DNA of 64,000 nt. Origin: Polychytrium aggregatum (lineage: Eukaryota; Chytridiomycota; Chytridiomycetes; Polychytriales). The notes beneath the pieces are model-generated. The model was not told the origin of the DNA. It worked only from the letters and a program-made list of their open reading frames with translations, and ran no database searches. The stretch is taken from contig NW_026516251.1 in NCBI RefSeq assembly GCF_025602895.1, forward strand, positions 124,001 through 188,000. The letters run 5' to 3'. Both the position numbers and the translations under genes were made by a program. Of the stretch, positions 22,618 through 33,837 are shown piece after piece (within the stretch, counting starts at the first letter, position 1; every line of letters starts with the position of its first letter).

Positions 22618-23871
22618 CTACAGACGGGCAGATTCCAATGGATACGCCACCAAGGCCTCCAAGAGAGCGAGGCCGCCCTCGCGCTCAAGAACCTCGATTC
22701 TGGGCGCTGGGATGACCGAGTTGTCCATACGGTTCATGAAAACCATTGTGCAGGCCGAGGCCCGGATCGTCGCCGGGCTTGAGGGAGCCGAGCGAGAGCA
22801 GTGGGCCAGATGAAGGAGGGTGAAGCTCTCCATCTCCAGGGTCTGCACGTCGGGCTGCTTCTGAAGGATATGCGGGATCAGATCCTCGTTCCGGTCGGTA
22901 AATTGTGGATCGATGCGCCCCTGCGACGAGTAGAACGAGTCGGCGGTTGCGTTCATGCACTCGACCACGTTTTGGCTGCCGATCCGCTTCCTCATGCTAT
23001 TGGCGACCTGCCGCGTGGAGGGGTGAGGGCGTGCCAAGCAGATTAGCTGATGCGGTGCCGGACACCAATCGGCAACATGCGCAGATGCCAAATGCAAATG
23101 CCACCGTCCACGGGCTGTGGTTCGTTGGCGGAGGACAGCCAGCGCGCTCATGGGCAGCACATGCAACTTCCTGGGACGCCCGTGCAACATTGCACCCACC
23201 AGCTGCGACAGTAAGGGGTCCGCAGGGACGGGCTTGGAGATGCGATAGGGGACATCGGCTTGGGCTCCGGAGAAAGCATCGACGTCGCGCTGGATGAGCA
23301 CCGAGCCCTTGGTGGCGACTGCGATTTGCCCGGCGCTGATGCCGCGGATGCCGCCGCAGCTCCCGAAGCGTACAATCGCCATGGGTCCCCGGACGACGAA
23401 GCGAGCCTCACGCACGAAAAAGTCCATCATGGACGTGCCCATCCCGATGGCGACGATGCTGACCGGGACCGACTTGAACGAGCCCGTGATGGTCAAGAAC
23501 CCACGGGAGGAGCAGTACTCAAACTCTGGGGCAGCATCGAGGAGCGCCGAGATTCTGCGGGCGCGCTCGAGGTCCCCGACTGTTATGATGCGATTAGCGA
23601 CTGCAGAGACAGAGATGTTGGTTAGGGTCACAATCCCGGCCGGTGCGCTGTCAGTGGAATGGGATTGAGCGGAATGGGATTGAGTGGAATGGAGTGGAGG
23701 ACGGCGCCGGGCCGAACCAGTGCGCAGATGTGTCGGTGGTGGTGGTGGTGGTGGTGGTTCGCCGGCCACCGAACGGAGACGACGAAACGTACTGTCTCCT
23801 GGCTTTGTGCCGAGATGGTAAGTCCTGCCGTCCTCATAGACGGGGAAGTTGGCGTTCTGCAGTTGGGGCAT
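22618..23871 (-). CDS. Uridine phosphorylase-type nucleoside phosphorylase
   Basis: This enzyme would cleave uridine with phosphate to uracil and ribose-1-phosphate (pyrimidine salvage, cytosol). The start MPQLQNANFPVYEDGRTYH at 23871 leads to HLGTKPGD. After an intron (about 23793-23603) the PNP_UDP_1 core follows: VANRIITVGDLERARRIS, then the substrate-pocket region GMGTSMMDFFVREAR, then MAIVRFGSCGGI, the phosphate-binding type loop. After a second intron near 23.0 kb, QNVVECMNATADSFYSSQGR and QTLEMESFTLLHLA provide the nucleoside-binding residues (ME with a following S/T). It ends ESARL at 22618. The introns happen to be free of stops, so one reading frame runs through the whole gene. Purine-specific members of the superfamily are less likely given the GTSMMDFFVRE motif. 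Confidence 0.85.
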   Translation of the reverse strand: MPQLQNANFPVYEDGRTYHLGTKPGDSTFRRLRSVAGEPPPPPPPPTHLRTGSARRRPPLHSTQSHSAQSHSTDSAPAGIVTLTNISVSAVANRIITVGDLERARRISALLDAAPEFEYCSSRGFLTITGSFKSVPVSIVAIGMGTSMMDFFVREARFVVRGPMAIVRFGSCGGIRGISAGQIAVATKGSVLIQRDVDAFSGAQADVPYRISKPVPADPLLSQLVGAMLHGRPRKLHVLPMSALAVLRQRTTARGRWHLHLASAHVADWCPAPHQLICLARPHPSTRQVANSMRKRIGSQNVVECMNATADSFYSSQGRIDPQFTDRNEDLIPHILQKQPDVQTLEMESFTLLHLAHCSRSAPSSPATIRASACTMVFMNRMDNSVIPAPRIEVLEREGGLALLEALVAYPLESARL

Positions 23872-24192
23872 TGGTGCGCGCCAGAGGGATTGGATTTGCG
23901 GGGGATGCTGGCGCCCGCAGCGGTCACGGAGGAGCGGTCGATGAGGACACCGGCACGTTGCTCGGCGAGAAGAGGAGCGCTTCTCGGCGAGGACGAGGGC
24001 TTCTCGCCGGGCCGGGGCCATGGAGAGTGGATGCGCAGCACGCCGCCGCCGCCGCCACCGCGCCGCCACCCGCGCCCATATATGCCATCCATCCCACATC
24101 GCCATCCCATCCCACATCTCGGCCAGCCAGCCAGCCAGCACCGCATTGCGACCACCTCCCCGCCGTCGTTCTCCGCTGTTCGCTCACTCAGG
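23872..24192. promoter_or_regulatory. Divergent promoter region with TATA-like box
   Basis: This is the space between the uridine phosphorylase gene (-) and the Gln-rich protein gene (+). It contains CCATATATGCC near 24076, a plausible TATA box about 115 bp upstream of the + gene start, plus CCATCCCACAT repeats and GCC-rich sequence. Confidence 0.45.
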
Positions 24193-25925
24193 ATGGACTT
24201 TGTTAACTTTGGTAGGTTGCGGGCTGTCGCCGATGAGTGCAGGGCACTTCCTGCCTCCCAGTCCAGAGCGGTGGCGACAGAGCGGAGCGCTCACCGGCGA
24301 CGGGCGGCTGGGTGCGTCTCTCTCCCTCTTGCAGCAAGTCGCTCTGTTGCTGACCGTCCTGCTCTCTGTTGTCAACAGCTCAAGCCGCTGTCGAGTCGCA
24401 AGTGCACCACCGCCAGGAAGGTGGCACACGAGACGGCTCGCAGAACCCTGACGGGCTGAACCTCCAGCTGCCCCACTTCATCACTTCGGCCATTGACAAG
24501 TTTTTGGACGGTATGTCTCCCAGCAGTGCGGGGCAGCGACTCGAGCAGGGAATCTCTCAGAACAGAGAACTCGACAAGTTTAGCCTTCTCGAGACTCGCG
24601 GTGGCAATGCTCTGCAATCTCTGGGCCAGTCTTGGATTCTGTGTGCACCAGGCGCTAACGCTTGCCACTGATCGTTATGCAGGACTCAAGCCCGACCTTC
24701 ACCCCAGGGTGGTTACCGAGATTCAAGTTGCCCAAGACTGGGTCCTGCAGACCTTTGAGGATAAATGCCGTGAAGTCTTCCAGGATGTAAGTTGGAGGGG
24801 CAGAGGCTCTCTCGGGCGAGGCTGCTGTAGCTCAACAGGCCCACACAGCTTGCATCCACTGCTGCCATACCAACATGTGTCGCCGCTCACTGTGCTTGAT
24901 AGATTGCCAATGGGGATTTCAAGGAGGCCGCTCTCGACTTGATCGGAGAAGGTGAGAAGCCTTACAACGCCGGCCAGAACCAAGGCCAACAGTATCAGCA
25001 GAACCAAGGTCAACAGTACCAGCAGAACCAAGGTCAACAGTACCAGCAGAACCAAGGTCAACAGTACCAGCAGAACCAGGGCCAACAGTACCAGCAGTAC
25101 CAGGGCCAGCAGAACCAGCAGTACCAGCAATATCAGGGCTCCAGGGCTGTTGCTGGTGAGCGTGGAATCGGCGGCGACCGCGGCATCTTGCAGGAAATCG
25201 GACAGGTTGCTTCGGAAGTCATTGGCAGTGCCGCTGTCGGTGGCTTCATTGGCTCCGCCACCAAGGGTCGCTTCAACCGAGACAACGCCAGAGATATCGC
25301 CGATCAGATGCTTCCTCTCCTCAAGAACGAAATTGGCCAAATGCTCGCCAGCGGCCACCAGACGCTCGCCACCCAGTTCACCGAAGCATCGATCAACCAT
25401 ATCAAGCTTTATCTCCATGGCAACATCACCACCCATGAGGTCGCCCAAGCCTCGGCCCGCGATCTTGGCGGCTTTGCCTCCAACATTTTCGGTGGCCAGC
25501 ATCAGGCTGCCTCTCGCGATGTCGAGTCGGATGAGCACCACGGTGGTCTGTTCGAGATGTTCAACCGCAAGGTGAGCGAAGGTGTTCACCACATCCGCGA
25601 CAAGGTTCGCCTTTCGCTCCACCAGATCGTCCTTCAAATCGAAGACCACCTCTGGTCTCTCCTCCCCGACGGTATTCGCCGCCCGCTTTCCGCCATTTTC
25701 GGCAACAACGGCCAGCGCGGCATCCCGAACGACCGCGGCATCATCGAAGAGATCGAGCAAGTCTTTGAGGAGGAGGTGCAGAAGCTGGAAAACGGTCTTC
25801 ACCAGCACGTCCGCGGCCTCGTCTCCCAGGCGCACACTACCCTGGAGACCAAGGCGGTCATGCATTTCCAGGATGTGATCATGATCCAGGTTCACAAGGT
25901 TTTGCCCAACGCTCGCGTCGATTGA
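24193..25925 (+). CDS. Unknown protein with Gln/Asn tandem repeat and helical C-terminal domain
   Basis: The first exon is tiny (MDFVNF) and splices at GTAGGT to the exon beginning near 24380 with QAAVESQVHHRQEGG. Further exons encode LNLQLPHFITSAIDKFLDG, LKPDLHPRVVTEIQVAQDW and, from about 24902, IANGDFKEAALDLIGEGEKP. Then comes a run of five to six NQGQQYQQ repeats, followed by about 260 residues predicted helical: GDRGILQEIGQVASEVIG, AVGGFIGSATKGRF, DIADQMLPLLKNEIGQML. A second similar block, NDRGIIEEIEQVFEEEV, suggests an internal duplication with GDRGILQEIGQVASEV. It has no signal peptide and no catalytic motif that I recognise. The strong G/C third-position bias of this exon indicates high expression. 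Family unknown to me. Confidence 0.75.
24978..25139 (+). repeat. 24-bp coding tandem repeat (NQGQQYQQ)
   Basis: Five to six in-frame copies of a 24-bp unit encode the octapeptide NQGQQYQQ, with later copies drifting to QYQGQQNQ. Central copies are nearly identical at DNA level, so length variation between strains is likely. Confidence 0.95.
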
Positions 25926-26624
25926 AAAACCAAACGCTCCTCACAGCGTTGGCAGCCAATGAGCATCAGCTTCGTCTTGAAGGTCAGCACTAGCGCTTGC
26001 GCTAGATGGCCCGGTCGATGTGACTGTAGTTCGTGATGTACTTGCATCACGAGGCACTCTTTGTAAATGTGTGACCCGCTCGGTGTGCTTGTACACTGTA
26101 TTCAGGGGAAAATGGGACACCTGCCCACAACCCATTTGTCAGCGTAGTATGCGATGGCATGTGTCTAGCTAAGCCATAAGAAATATAACAGATCACTTTG
26201 GCAGCCTCCGAGTCAACACCACCGGTCGCACTGCAGCGATGCGGAAATCGAGGGTGCTGTGTTTGGCCATGAATGCAATGAGTGGGTGGGTGTATTCAGG
26301 TTCTAGAGAAAAACCCCTGTCATGACTCAAAACGGGGTGTCCCATTTCATTTTGGAATCGCTGTATCAGCACAGGCAGAAGTGTGGCTACGGCGTGCTAG
26401 TTGACTGTTGCTCACGAATATTGGTCAGGGGCACAAATGGTATGCGGATGGTGCTCTTGAAACGGCAAGCACAGTGTATTGAAGGAACCAGCGTCGGACA
26501 AACAATCGTCTTGGAGACAGGATACTACATTTGCGAGTGATGTGCAACAACACATGCCTGGTTCAGGCCGCAGTCCGCGATGAGCATCTGGTAAACTTGA
26601 GCACATCAGAGACACGGCCGGCGA
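25926..26624. other. Convergent intergenic region with MITE
   Basis: This is the 3' flank of the Gln-repeat gene (+) and of the YbaK gene (-). It is mostly filled by the miniature transposon at 26101-26363. I see no further gene. Confidence 0.55.
26101..26363. mobile_element. Miniature transposon (MITE) retaining Fanzor 3' end
   Basis: A 263-bp element flanked by TA at 26099-26100 and 26364-26365. The left end TTCAGGGGAAAATGGGACAC closely resembles the left end of the Fanzor element (TTCAG, A-run, CGGGACA). The right end, inverted, reads CAG, 17 bp, then GGGACACC, with the same 20-bp spacing as in the big element. Inside, 26171-26228 aligns with 47463-47520, the last codons and immediate 3' flank of the Fanzor gene, including an identical run of more than 20 bases from 26181. 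The segment from the terminus to the end of the Fanzor frame is kept, and the rest of the nuclease and the transposase are gone. Confidence 0.82.
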
Positions 26625-28265
26625 TCAGGTTGAAATGTCTGCAATCAATGCCGACGTGGCTTGGATGAACGACTGGACGGGAATGGCCACTTTCCAGTCG
26701 ATGTGGCCAGCGCCCAAATACATCAAAGCAGGCTGGATAGATGAGGAGTCGGCAATGTCAGAGCATCGCTTTACTGTCCAAAGGACTCCAGGACAAGCCA
26801 CAGCAACGGCCTGCCTCGGAAGTCTACGCTCTATTTCACCACTACACCAGAGTCGATGACCGCTTCAATCCCCACACTTACTTCCAGGGATAGGATGCTC
26901 TCGGTGACAATGATGGGCAGATTGGCTTGCATTCCTGTGAGTTGGAGGTATACCGTTCAATGAGTCCGACGCTCGCTTGCTGCAAGGACATGGGCCTGAT
27001 GGAGCCAGCAGTCGCACCAACGATAACCTACCAAAGGGACTGACGGCGTTGTTTTCATACCCGGTAAGCTCAAGCGAAATGTCTTCCGGAGCCACCCGGA
27101 GATTGTAGTTCTTCTTGCTGACTGTCTTTTGCTTGAGATCGCGCACAAAGTTCATGAGCTTCTGGGTGTTGAGTTTATCGACATACTGCTCAAAACGGCA
27201 AGAGAGTTAGGCAACTACCCTTCAAGGTATATTCTGCTATCTGCTCGATGCCCACCTGGACAATAACACAGTAGTACTTGGAGTTGGACGGGTCTGCGTG
27301 CAACAAAGAAGCGTTACTATCCGGTGCGTCGAGGCGGCGAGAGGGCTACGTGCAACCGCAGCATGACAGATGACTGACCCAGCAAGTCTCCGGTTGGCAA
27401 GTGCCGGGTGTTTTCAAACACAATCGATTTGCAGAGATGCGCCTGGCTGGGAGCAGCCAAGCGGAGTCTGTGGCCCCGAGAAAGCGATAAAAATGAGACG
27501 GCTTCCTGGACAGTGGTGCTGGGATTCCTGTTGCGGGCGGTGCTGGGATTACTGCGACGGGCGGTGATACTCTTCAAGAAACTTACGCCCGTTTCTGGAG
27601 AGGCCAGTCGTAATAGTCTGTTTACAGATGAGGATTGGGTCAGTACACAGAAGATCCAAGTCAGCACCGAGGGGATTCTTACCGGATTCAACTGAGTAGA
27701 AGCGACCAAGTCGATCGAGATTCAGACGCCTGAGTCCCTCCAGAACCTTGACAAGGGAGCAGGTCAGCATCGGTGCCGCCATACAGTGCCATTCCAGACC
27801 ACTCTCATCCGGACCAATGACGCACCAAGGTGCAGCCCTGCAGAACATCTCTGTTTCTACAGACACAATCCCGCTGACAGCCACGGGAACGTTGTTTGAT
27901 TCCCGCCGACCAAGTATGGCTCTAAAAGGAGTTACCTTCTTGACGCCGCTGGGTGCCTCCGAGCACAGCTCCTCGGCCTCTGCCGTTCTTCTCCACCAAT
28001 TCCAGAAGCGAGCTTCGAGAGCAGGATCGGCATAGAGCTCCGAAACTTGCGAGATCAAGCCGGATATCTGGTCATTCAGCGACGCCCATTCGGCAGAGCG
28101 ATCCACAGCGGCTTTGGCTGGAGATTCGAGCTTTGGTGCAGCGCACGCCGTTACAGTGCGAGCAACGGGGCCCTTGGGCTGCTCGAACCATGGGGCTCCG
28201 AGCCGTTCGAACATGGCGGGCGATGGCGATGCATCAAGCAAACGCTGCCGATCTGCAAAAGCCAT
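26625..28265 (-). CDS. YbaK/aminoacyl-tRNA deacylase-domain protein
   Basis: YbaK-fold proteins hydrolyse misacylated tRNAs; the fungal members are poorly studied. Exon 1 (28265-27683) encodes MAFADRQRLL, a helical region (ISGLISQVSELYADP) and LDRLGRFYSVES. A short exon gives DYYDWPLQKR, characteristic of the fungal family. Then come RLRLAAPSQAHLCKSIVFEN with TRHLPTGDL, YYCVIVQ, VDKLNTQKLMNFVRDLKQK, NYNLRVAPEDISLELTGYEN and NAVSPFG, followed by MQANLPIIVTESILSL and, in the last exon, MYLGAGHIDWKVAIPVQSF. The C-terminal half matches the YbaK domain from the KxIxF strand to the GGGxxDxKL-like motif, here GAGHIDWKV. The stop is at 26625-26627. An upstream in-frame ATG at 28334 is an alternative start. 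It is divergent with the proteasome beta-2 gene. Confidence 0.8.
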
Positions 28266-28469
28266 CAAGACACCAGAGATGCTCTCACACACACACCGAG
28301 GCACATGGATCCACGTGACCTGTACCCTTGCCATGGCGACGGCAGCCAGCGATCGGGGGCGCAACCGCATCCCCGCTGCTGGCCGTCGTCTCGTCTCGTC
28401 TCATCGCTCCAGCATCCAGCCCGCCAGCCCACCAGAAGGAAAAGCAGCCGCAGAGCATCGCAGCCGATA
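28266..28469. promoter_or_regulatory. Bidirectional promoter YbaK / proteasome beta-2
   Basis: Only about 200 bp separate the two divergent start codons. The repeated GTCTCGTCTCGTCTCATCG stretch near 28390 is the only visible motif cluster. Confidence 0.5.
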
Positions 28470-30105
28470 TGGTCTCGACGACAGCCGTCCCCAGTGGGGG
28501 CTTCAACTTTGAAAACTTCACCAGGTAAGCTGCCTGTGAGGATCGCTCCCACTGCTCATCGAAACGGCCCCCGATGCCTGTTCGCTTTGGCCCTGGGTGC
28601 TGTCGATGCGCTCGCTCTTGTCTCTGGTTGAATCACCCAAGCCGGAGCCTAGGCCGATGACTCGCCTGATAAAGCGAAAGAGGTTTCAGAAATCTCTCTG
28701 GGGCCTCCGCCGCTCGCTGGGCCGTCAGTCCAGGGATTGGCTCTCGAAGGCAGTGTGTGCGTTCCGGATTCTGAGATCCGCTCGCTTGCTCTTGGCACAT
28801 CGATCCAGAAATGCAATGATGCTCAACAATGGAACAGCCATCCCCAAGGCCACCAAGACCGGCACCACAATTGTGGGACTGATCTTCAAGGTACTTTCTC
28901 CGTGCCAAAGCGACGTGTTTGGTCTGGTCCCTGCCTCACCGTCTCGACGGAGGCGGCTCTGTCCATGGCTTCCCATCGGACCCAGGCCGGAGTGATTCAC
29001 ACCCAGCTCGTTTTTCTCGTCGCTACTCATCGATACGAAGGACGGTGTCGTTCTGGGCGCCGATACTCGAGCCACAGAGGGCCCGATTGTCGCCGACAAG
29101 AACTGCGAGAAGATTCACTATCTTGCGCCAAACATGTACTGCTGTGGCGCTGGTACCGCTGCCGACACCGAGATGACGACCAACTTGATTTCCTCCAAGC
29201 TTGAGCTGCATGCCTTGTCGACTGGTCGTGAAGCTCGGGTTGTGACGGCCATGACCATGCTGAAGCAGATGCTCTTCAAGTAAGCGCATTCCCACTTGCC
29301 ACTCGACGCTCGCCTGGGTGGCACTGCTGCCGAGTGAGAAAGCATACGGAGCTCTCTCCATCACACACCGGCCTAAATTAATGCGGGCCCGAACCTCACA
29401 CCAAAGGTACCAAGGACATATCGGTGCAGCTCTTGTCCTGGGCGGCTACGACATCAGTGGCCCGCAGCTGTACACCATCGCGCCCCATGGCAGTACCGAT
29501 AAGCTTCCATACGTCACCATGGGTAGTGGATCGCTCGCGGCCATGGCCATTTTTGAAGCCAGATGGAGAAGAGACATGACGGTGAGTCGGCGTGGAATCT
29601 GGCTCCCAAGATATCCTCCTCACCCTGCCGCCGATGAGTCCATTATCCATCAGAGCCAGAGCCGGTCGTGTCCAGAGTCTCACCTCTGGTTTCCCAACAC
29701 AGCGCGAAGAAGGAATCCAGCTGGTCAACGACGCTATTGAGGCCGGTATTTTCAATGACCTTGGATCCGGCAGTAATGTGGATGTATGTGTGATCACCAA
29801 AGGAAACGTGGAGTATCTGCGAAACTACAATCGGCCCAACGAGCGCGGTGCAAAGGAGCAAAGCTACGCACGACTGCTTCCCCCGGGAACAACAGGTTCG
29901 TTGACAAGCACCAACATCCATCCATCGCACTTATCGACCCATGCCCACCACAGGAGGCGTAGCGCATACCCCGTCCGGTCATGAATCTGTGTTAACCGAC
30001 TATCTTGCTCATCCATGGCTGTACTCCTTCTCTCCAGCCATTCGCTCGACCGATATCCGTCAATTCGTCACCGTCGCTGAGGCCGATGCCATGGATACAA
30101 GCTAA
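28470..30105 (+). CDS. PUP1: 20S proteasome subunit beta-2 (trypsin-like)
   Basis: This is the trypsin-like catalytic subunit of the 20S proteasome. Six exons are read as 28470-28525, 28809-28890, 29041-29279, 29407-29581, 29703-29895 and 30038-30105. The propeptide [17 protein letters not shown] ends before the catalytic Thr of [19 protein letters not shown], exposed by autocleavage after AtK in KATKTG. The Asp of GADTRATEG and Lys of [19 protein letters not shown] complete the Ntn-hydrolase triad. [19 protein letters not shown] follows and marks the beta-2 type. The last acceptor at 30037 gives [20 protein letters not shown], matching the GTTAVL ending of the family; an earlier acceptor at 29953 would add an unlikely 28 residues. 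The gene looks intact. Confidence 0.95.
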
Positions 30106-30971
30106 AGGGGCTGATAAGGAGAATCGGGCCACTCGGTCTTGTGTTAACCCGTCTAAGCCCGGTACCCTTGACGGCCAAATACATCCAATAAACAGCCATT
30201 TATCCGCGACAACCGTGCCAGCACTCATAGTGTGAAGCGGGACACTACGAAATCATCAAGCGTTTAGCGATCGCTGTGGGCGCGCTCGGGTGCTCATTGT
30301 GGATCCATCTCGATTACGGCTAGTGCGATTGCGAGGCGCAGCATTATCGACAGCGAATGCTGTGGTGGCTCTGCTCTCGAGTCGATAAGCACTGCTTTGA
30401 AGATCAGTCGCCGATTCTCGGCAAACGCCCGCCTGGCTCGCATCATCATGAGCGGCCCGCGTTGTATCGCGCAGTAAATGCAATGCATCCAGAGTTTCGA
30501 CCAACAACCACATCTTTTGTTGCCCCAAAACATCGTGCCCTGGCTGTGACACCCACTCAGAGGCCGCCGAAGTGATCAGCTTCCACTGCATATGGCATTA
30601 TGTACACAATCTATCTCATTCAACGCGTTCATTTCGAATGAGGCCAGCGCTCCGTTTTCCCATGTGCTGAGTGCAGCAAGCAGCCGTGATTGATGCCCAG
30701 GCTCGCTCATCCGAGCAAAGCATCCTCCTTGGCGGCTTCTTGGCCTTGATCTCGCCCGTTGGCCACACGATTGAGAGCAATTGGCATAAGCCGCATTGGG
30801 CGCAATGGAGACAGTTGTGGATTCGGTCCTGGCCGGGGCAGATGCTCACGGAAGAAAGCCCAAGTAAGCCCTGAACACGATCGAGGATCTCTATCGATCG
30901 AGCAGCTTCTCGCCGTGGCATCGGCGCCGCTCCGAGGCCCTAATGTGGGTTCATCACACGCTCGCAGACCC
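30106..30971. other. Intergenic region, possible upstream exons of SPRY gene
   Basis: Several frames are open here, but none has family resemblance or clear splice structure. The open frame running into 30972 from about 30759 could be a 5' exon of the next gene. A lone GGGACAC at 30241 is not accompanied by a matching end. Confidence 0.4.
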
Positions 30972-33690
30972 ATGGACAAGCGGCAGAGGATGCCGAATCT
31001 TGCAAATCCACGCGATGTTCAAATCATGAGCGACATTTGCGCGCACATTCAGCAATTTTCGATGCTGCAGAAGCGAGAGAGCGCGATGAAAGGCTACCGG
31101 GATTTATTGAACTTGCAGGTATGACCGAGGCAAAGAAAGGGCAGCGACTGAACAACGGGTCGAGGACCGAGGGGCAATCGCATCGTCCTTGGATCGTCTT
31201 CGTTATCGTCTCGCCGGTTAGCGTGCCGCTGCGGAGAACTCCAATGTAACCATTCTCTCTTTTTCGAGAGATTTATCACCATGTCGATTGTGCTTTGACT
31301 CCGACTTGATTGTTTCTCTATTGCAGGAGATGACAGAGTCCTCCAAGCGCGAAGACGAGCTCTCGCTTGTTACAATGGAATGCATCATTGCCGTTCCCAA
31401 CATTGCGAAGCGAAAGGAGCTGCTGCACGAGCGACTGATGTCAAGAATCACTGACGAGCGAGGCAAGTCCGACTCGGCAGCCCTTGCCACACACATCGTT
31501 ATAATGCTCGATCTATCGATGGCTCACGCAGTATCTTGTGGTCAGAGCTGGCAAACTCGCTACAGAACCATCGCGATGAGTTTTCCCAGTTTATTTGGAA
31601 GCGACGGATGGTGGCACGTAAAGAACTTCGGGGTCTCTTCCGAACTGGGTCAGTTGAGCCAATTTGGTGTCATGGCGAACTCACCGAGACTTCCCAGAGT
31701 GAGGCGCTGCGGATGACTGAGTGCCGGCGAAGGTGGGCGGGGATGTCGGTTGCATATCCCTGGCAGAGACGTTGATCAGTGGCACTGTGAATTCGATTTC
31801 CTTTCTTCCGAGTTGCGGCCTCCCTCACGCTTGCTGATGATGCGCTTTGTTTCTCGCCGCGTAGTCCTGAAGTCATTGGGCGGTTCGGTGATATGATATC
31901 CAATGCCACCATCGAGGCCATCCAAGGATTTGAAAAAACCAACTTGTCGCGCCTGTGCAAGAACGCCATATCCACAGGAATCTGTGATGCCGACGACGTT
32001 GGTGGATACCTTCAGCGCAAGGCAGGTATCGCAGTGATTGCAATGCAGGCCGTAGTATCGGCATATCTATGCGGCTCAACCTTGGCGGTGGGCATCGCCG
32101 CGATCGCAGTTGATTCGAGTCACTCCAGTTTAGTAACTGTAGGACGACCCTCAGTTTTTTCTGGAGGCACCCAGAGATCCGACTCTTGGATCTATGAGCC
32201 AAGATCGTCTCTTTTTTCAAGTAACCCCGAACCCGTTCAACCCCGAAGCCCCAGATCATTCCAAGGCACGAGAGTGGATATGCATCTATGCGACGAATGG
32301 CATCTGGAAACACAGACTACTGGCCCAGCCGTCCATCAAGAGGTTGGTCCAAGACATAACTGAGAAGATTCGGCAGAACCCCGGGGCTTCTGGCAGCAAC
32401 TCGTACAATCAGGCCATTGCCCGCGTTCTCGACGCAGTGCACCCATCTCACCGGCTGCTAGCCTCGACATTGGCCTATCCGATGTCAGCACCGAGCTTGA
32501 TCAAGAAGCGGCTATCCTTTCTTGGCTACGCGCCGCCTAATCCTAGCGACGAGATATCCAACATTAGTCAGATGGACTGCTTGACGACGCTGAGACAGCT
32601 CAACAAAAGGCTTGATGAAGATCACCGGTTCTATTTCGAGTTCACCGTCCTTGACAAGAGCGACTGGAGATGCGGTGAGTATCATGCATCTTGTCCTCAG
32701 GGACCTTCACAAGCCTTCGGGGGGGGGTTGTCGAGTCAGTATTCAAGGGTACTGAGTTTATCAACACTGATGGACATACCTCAGGCTTCATCTGTGGCAA
32801 GCACATCAGCCCAAGAAACCACCTCACATTTCCGGGGAAAGACCCGCAAAGCCTCGGGTTCTCCTCGGACGGAAGTGTATATTACAACGGAGAAGCACGA
32901 CCGTAAGTCGCAAGTGAATGGATCAAATATGATGGCAGTGGACCCAAATCGAGCTGCATAAGCTTGCCATTTGAATTATCGGGCAGAGGCTAACGTCCAG
33001 TGCACAGGTTTGACTCCTTCGCTGAAATCAAGGACATGATGGTCTTTGCAGCAATACGCACGTACGGGATTCTGGTTGATCTGGGCAAGAATCAAATATG
33101 CCTGGTGGTTGATAACAAGATCTTACCTCCCGGATTTGGGACCGACGCGGCGGAATATTCCTTAGAGGAGCAGATCGAGCAGAGGTGAGGAATCAAAGCC
33201 ACGAACCCGCTCTCGATCGTGGTGGCTATGCAGCACCGTAGCCAGAACATGGATTCCTACGAACTTCCATGAGGCTAACAATATTCGCTTGGATGCAGCG
33301 AGTTGATATCTACTTGCCAATTGACTCCAATGCTGTCATTGAGTGGTACGTCTCGTAGCCCGGAAGCATTGCTGTGCCATTGTCGATCGTTACTTTGACG
33401 AAACTCCTGAGGGTCGATGCTTGCAGAATTGCACCGAGCGGGCTCGATAGGTGTGATTTCGTTTGCAGAGTACTTTGCGCACTCACTAGTGTTCTCCCTT
33501 ACTCACCCTCACTCACTCGCTCGATCCTTGCATCGGTCAAACGCAGCCAACTTATCCTCGGCATACGCCGACCCGCCGCAATTGAAGGCCAACTTTGGCA
33601 GCGCTCCATTTTCTTTCAGCGTCCTGGGTCGTTCCTTCGACAGCATTTTGGCTCATCGCCCAGCAAAGCGTGCGTGCTGTTGCCTAAATT
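30972..33690 (+). CDS. SPRY (B30.2)-domain protein, partial model
   Basis: The exons encode a helical N-terminal part: VQIMSDICAHIQQFSMLQKR to 31120, then EMTESSKREDELSLVTMECI, ELANSLQNHRDEFSQFIWKR, PEVIGRFGDMISNATIEAIQ and EAREWICIYATNGIWKH-like sequence near 32270. From 32740 a SPRY fold is visible. GFICGKHISPRN is followed by LGFSSDGSVYYNG, the typical GFxxDG...xxNG strand pair, then TYGILVDLGKNQICLVVDNK and LPPGFG, then the closing PPQLKANFGSAPFSF strand near 33580. SPRY domains are protein-interaction modules, so the partner here is unknown. The start at 30972 (MDKRQRMPNL) is tentative. The gene may continue into the IQ-motif exons that follow on the same strand without a clear stop or promoter between them. 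Confidence 0.55.
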
Positions 33691-33837
33691 GGTATCTGAC
33701 GCGACGGCGATTTGCCGGCACATCTGCGCTGTAGAGCTCAGGAAGTAAAGCTGGGGTTCATGTGCAATCACTCTTTCATCCTGTGCAACACTTGCCCGAC
33801 ATGATCTCACATCTTTCTCGTCCCTCCTGATTGAAGA

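Noticed and set aside
24723-25895. 390-codon minus-strand frame rich in LVLLVLLA
   Set aside because: Antisense of the Gln/Asn repeat gene; the hydrophobic repeat is the complement of CAG/AAC codons.
30225-30260. Isolated GGGACAC resembling the Fanzor transposon end
   Set aside because: No matching inverted end and no Fanzor remnant nearby.
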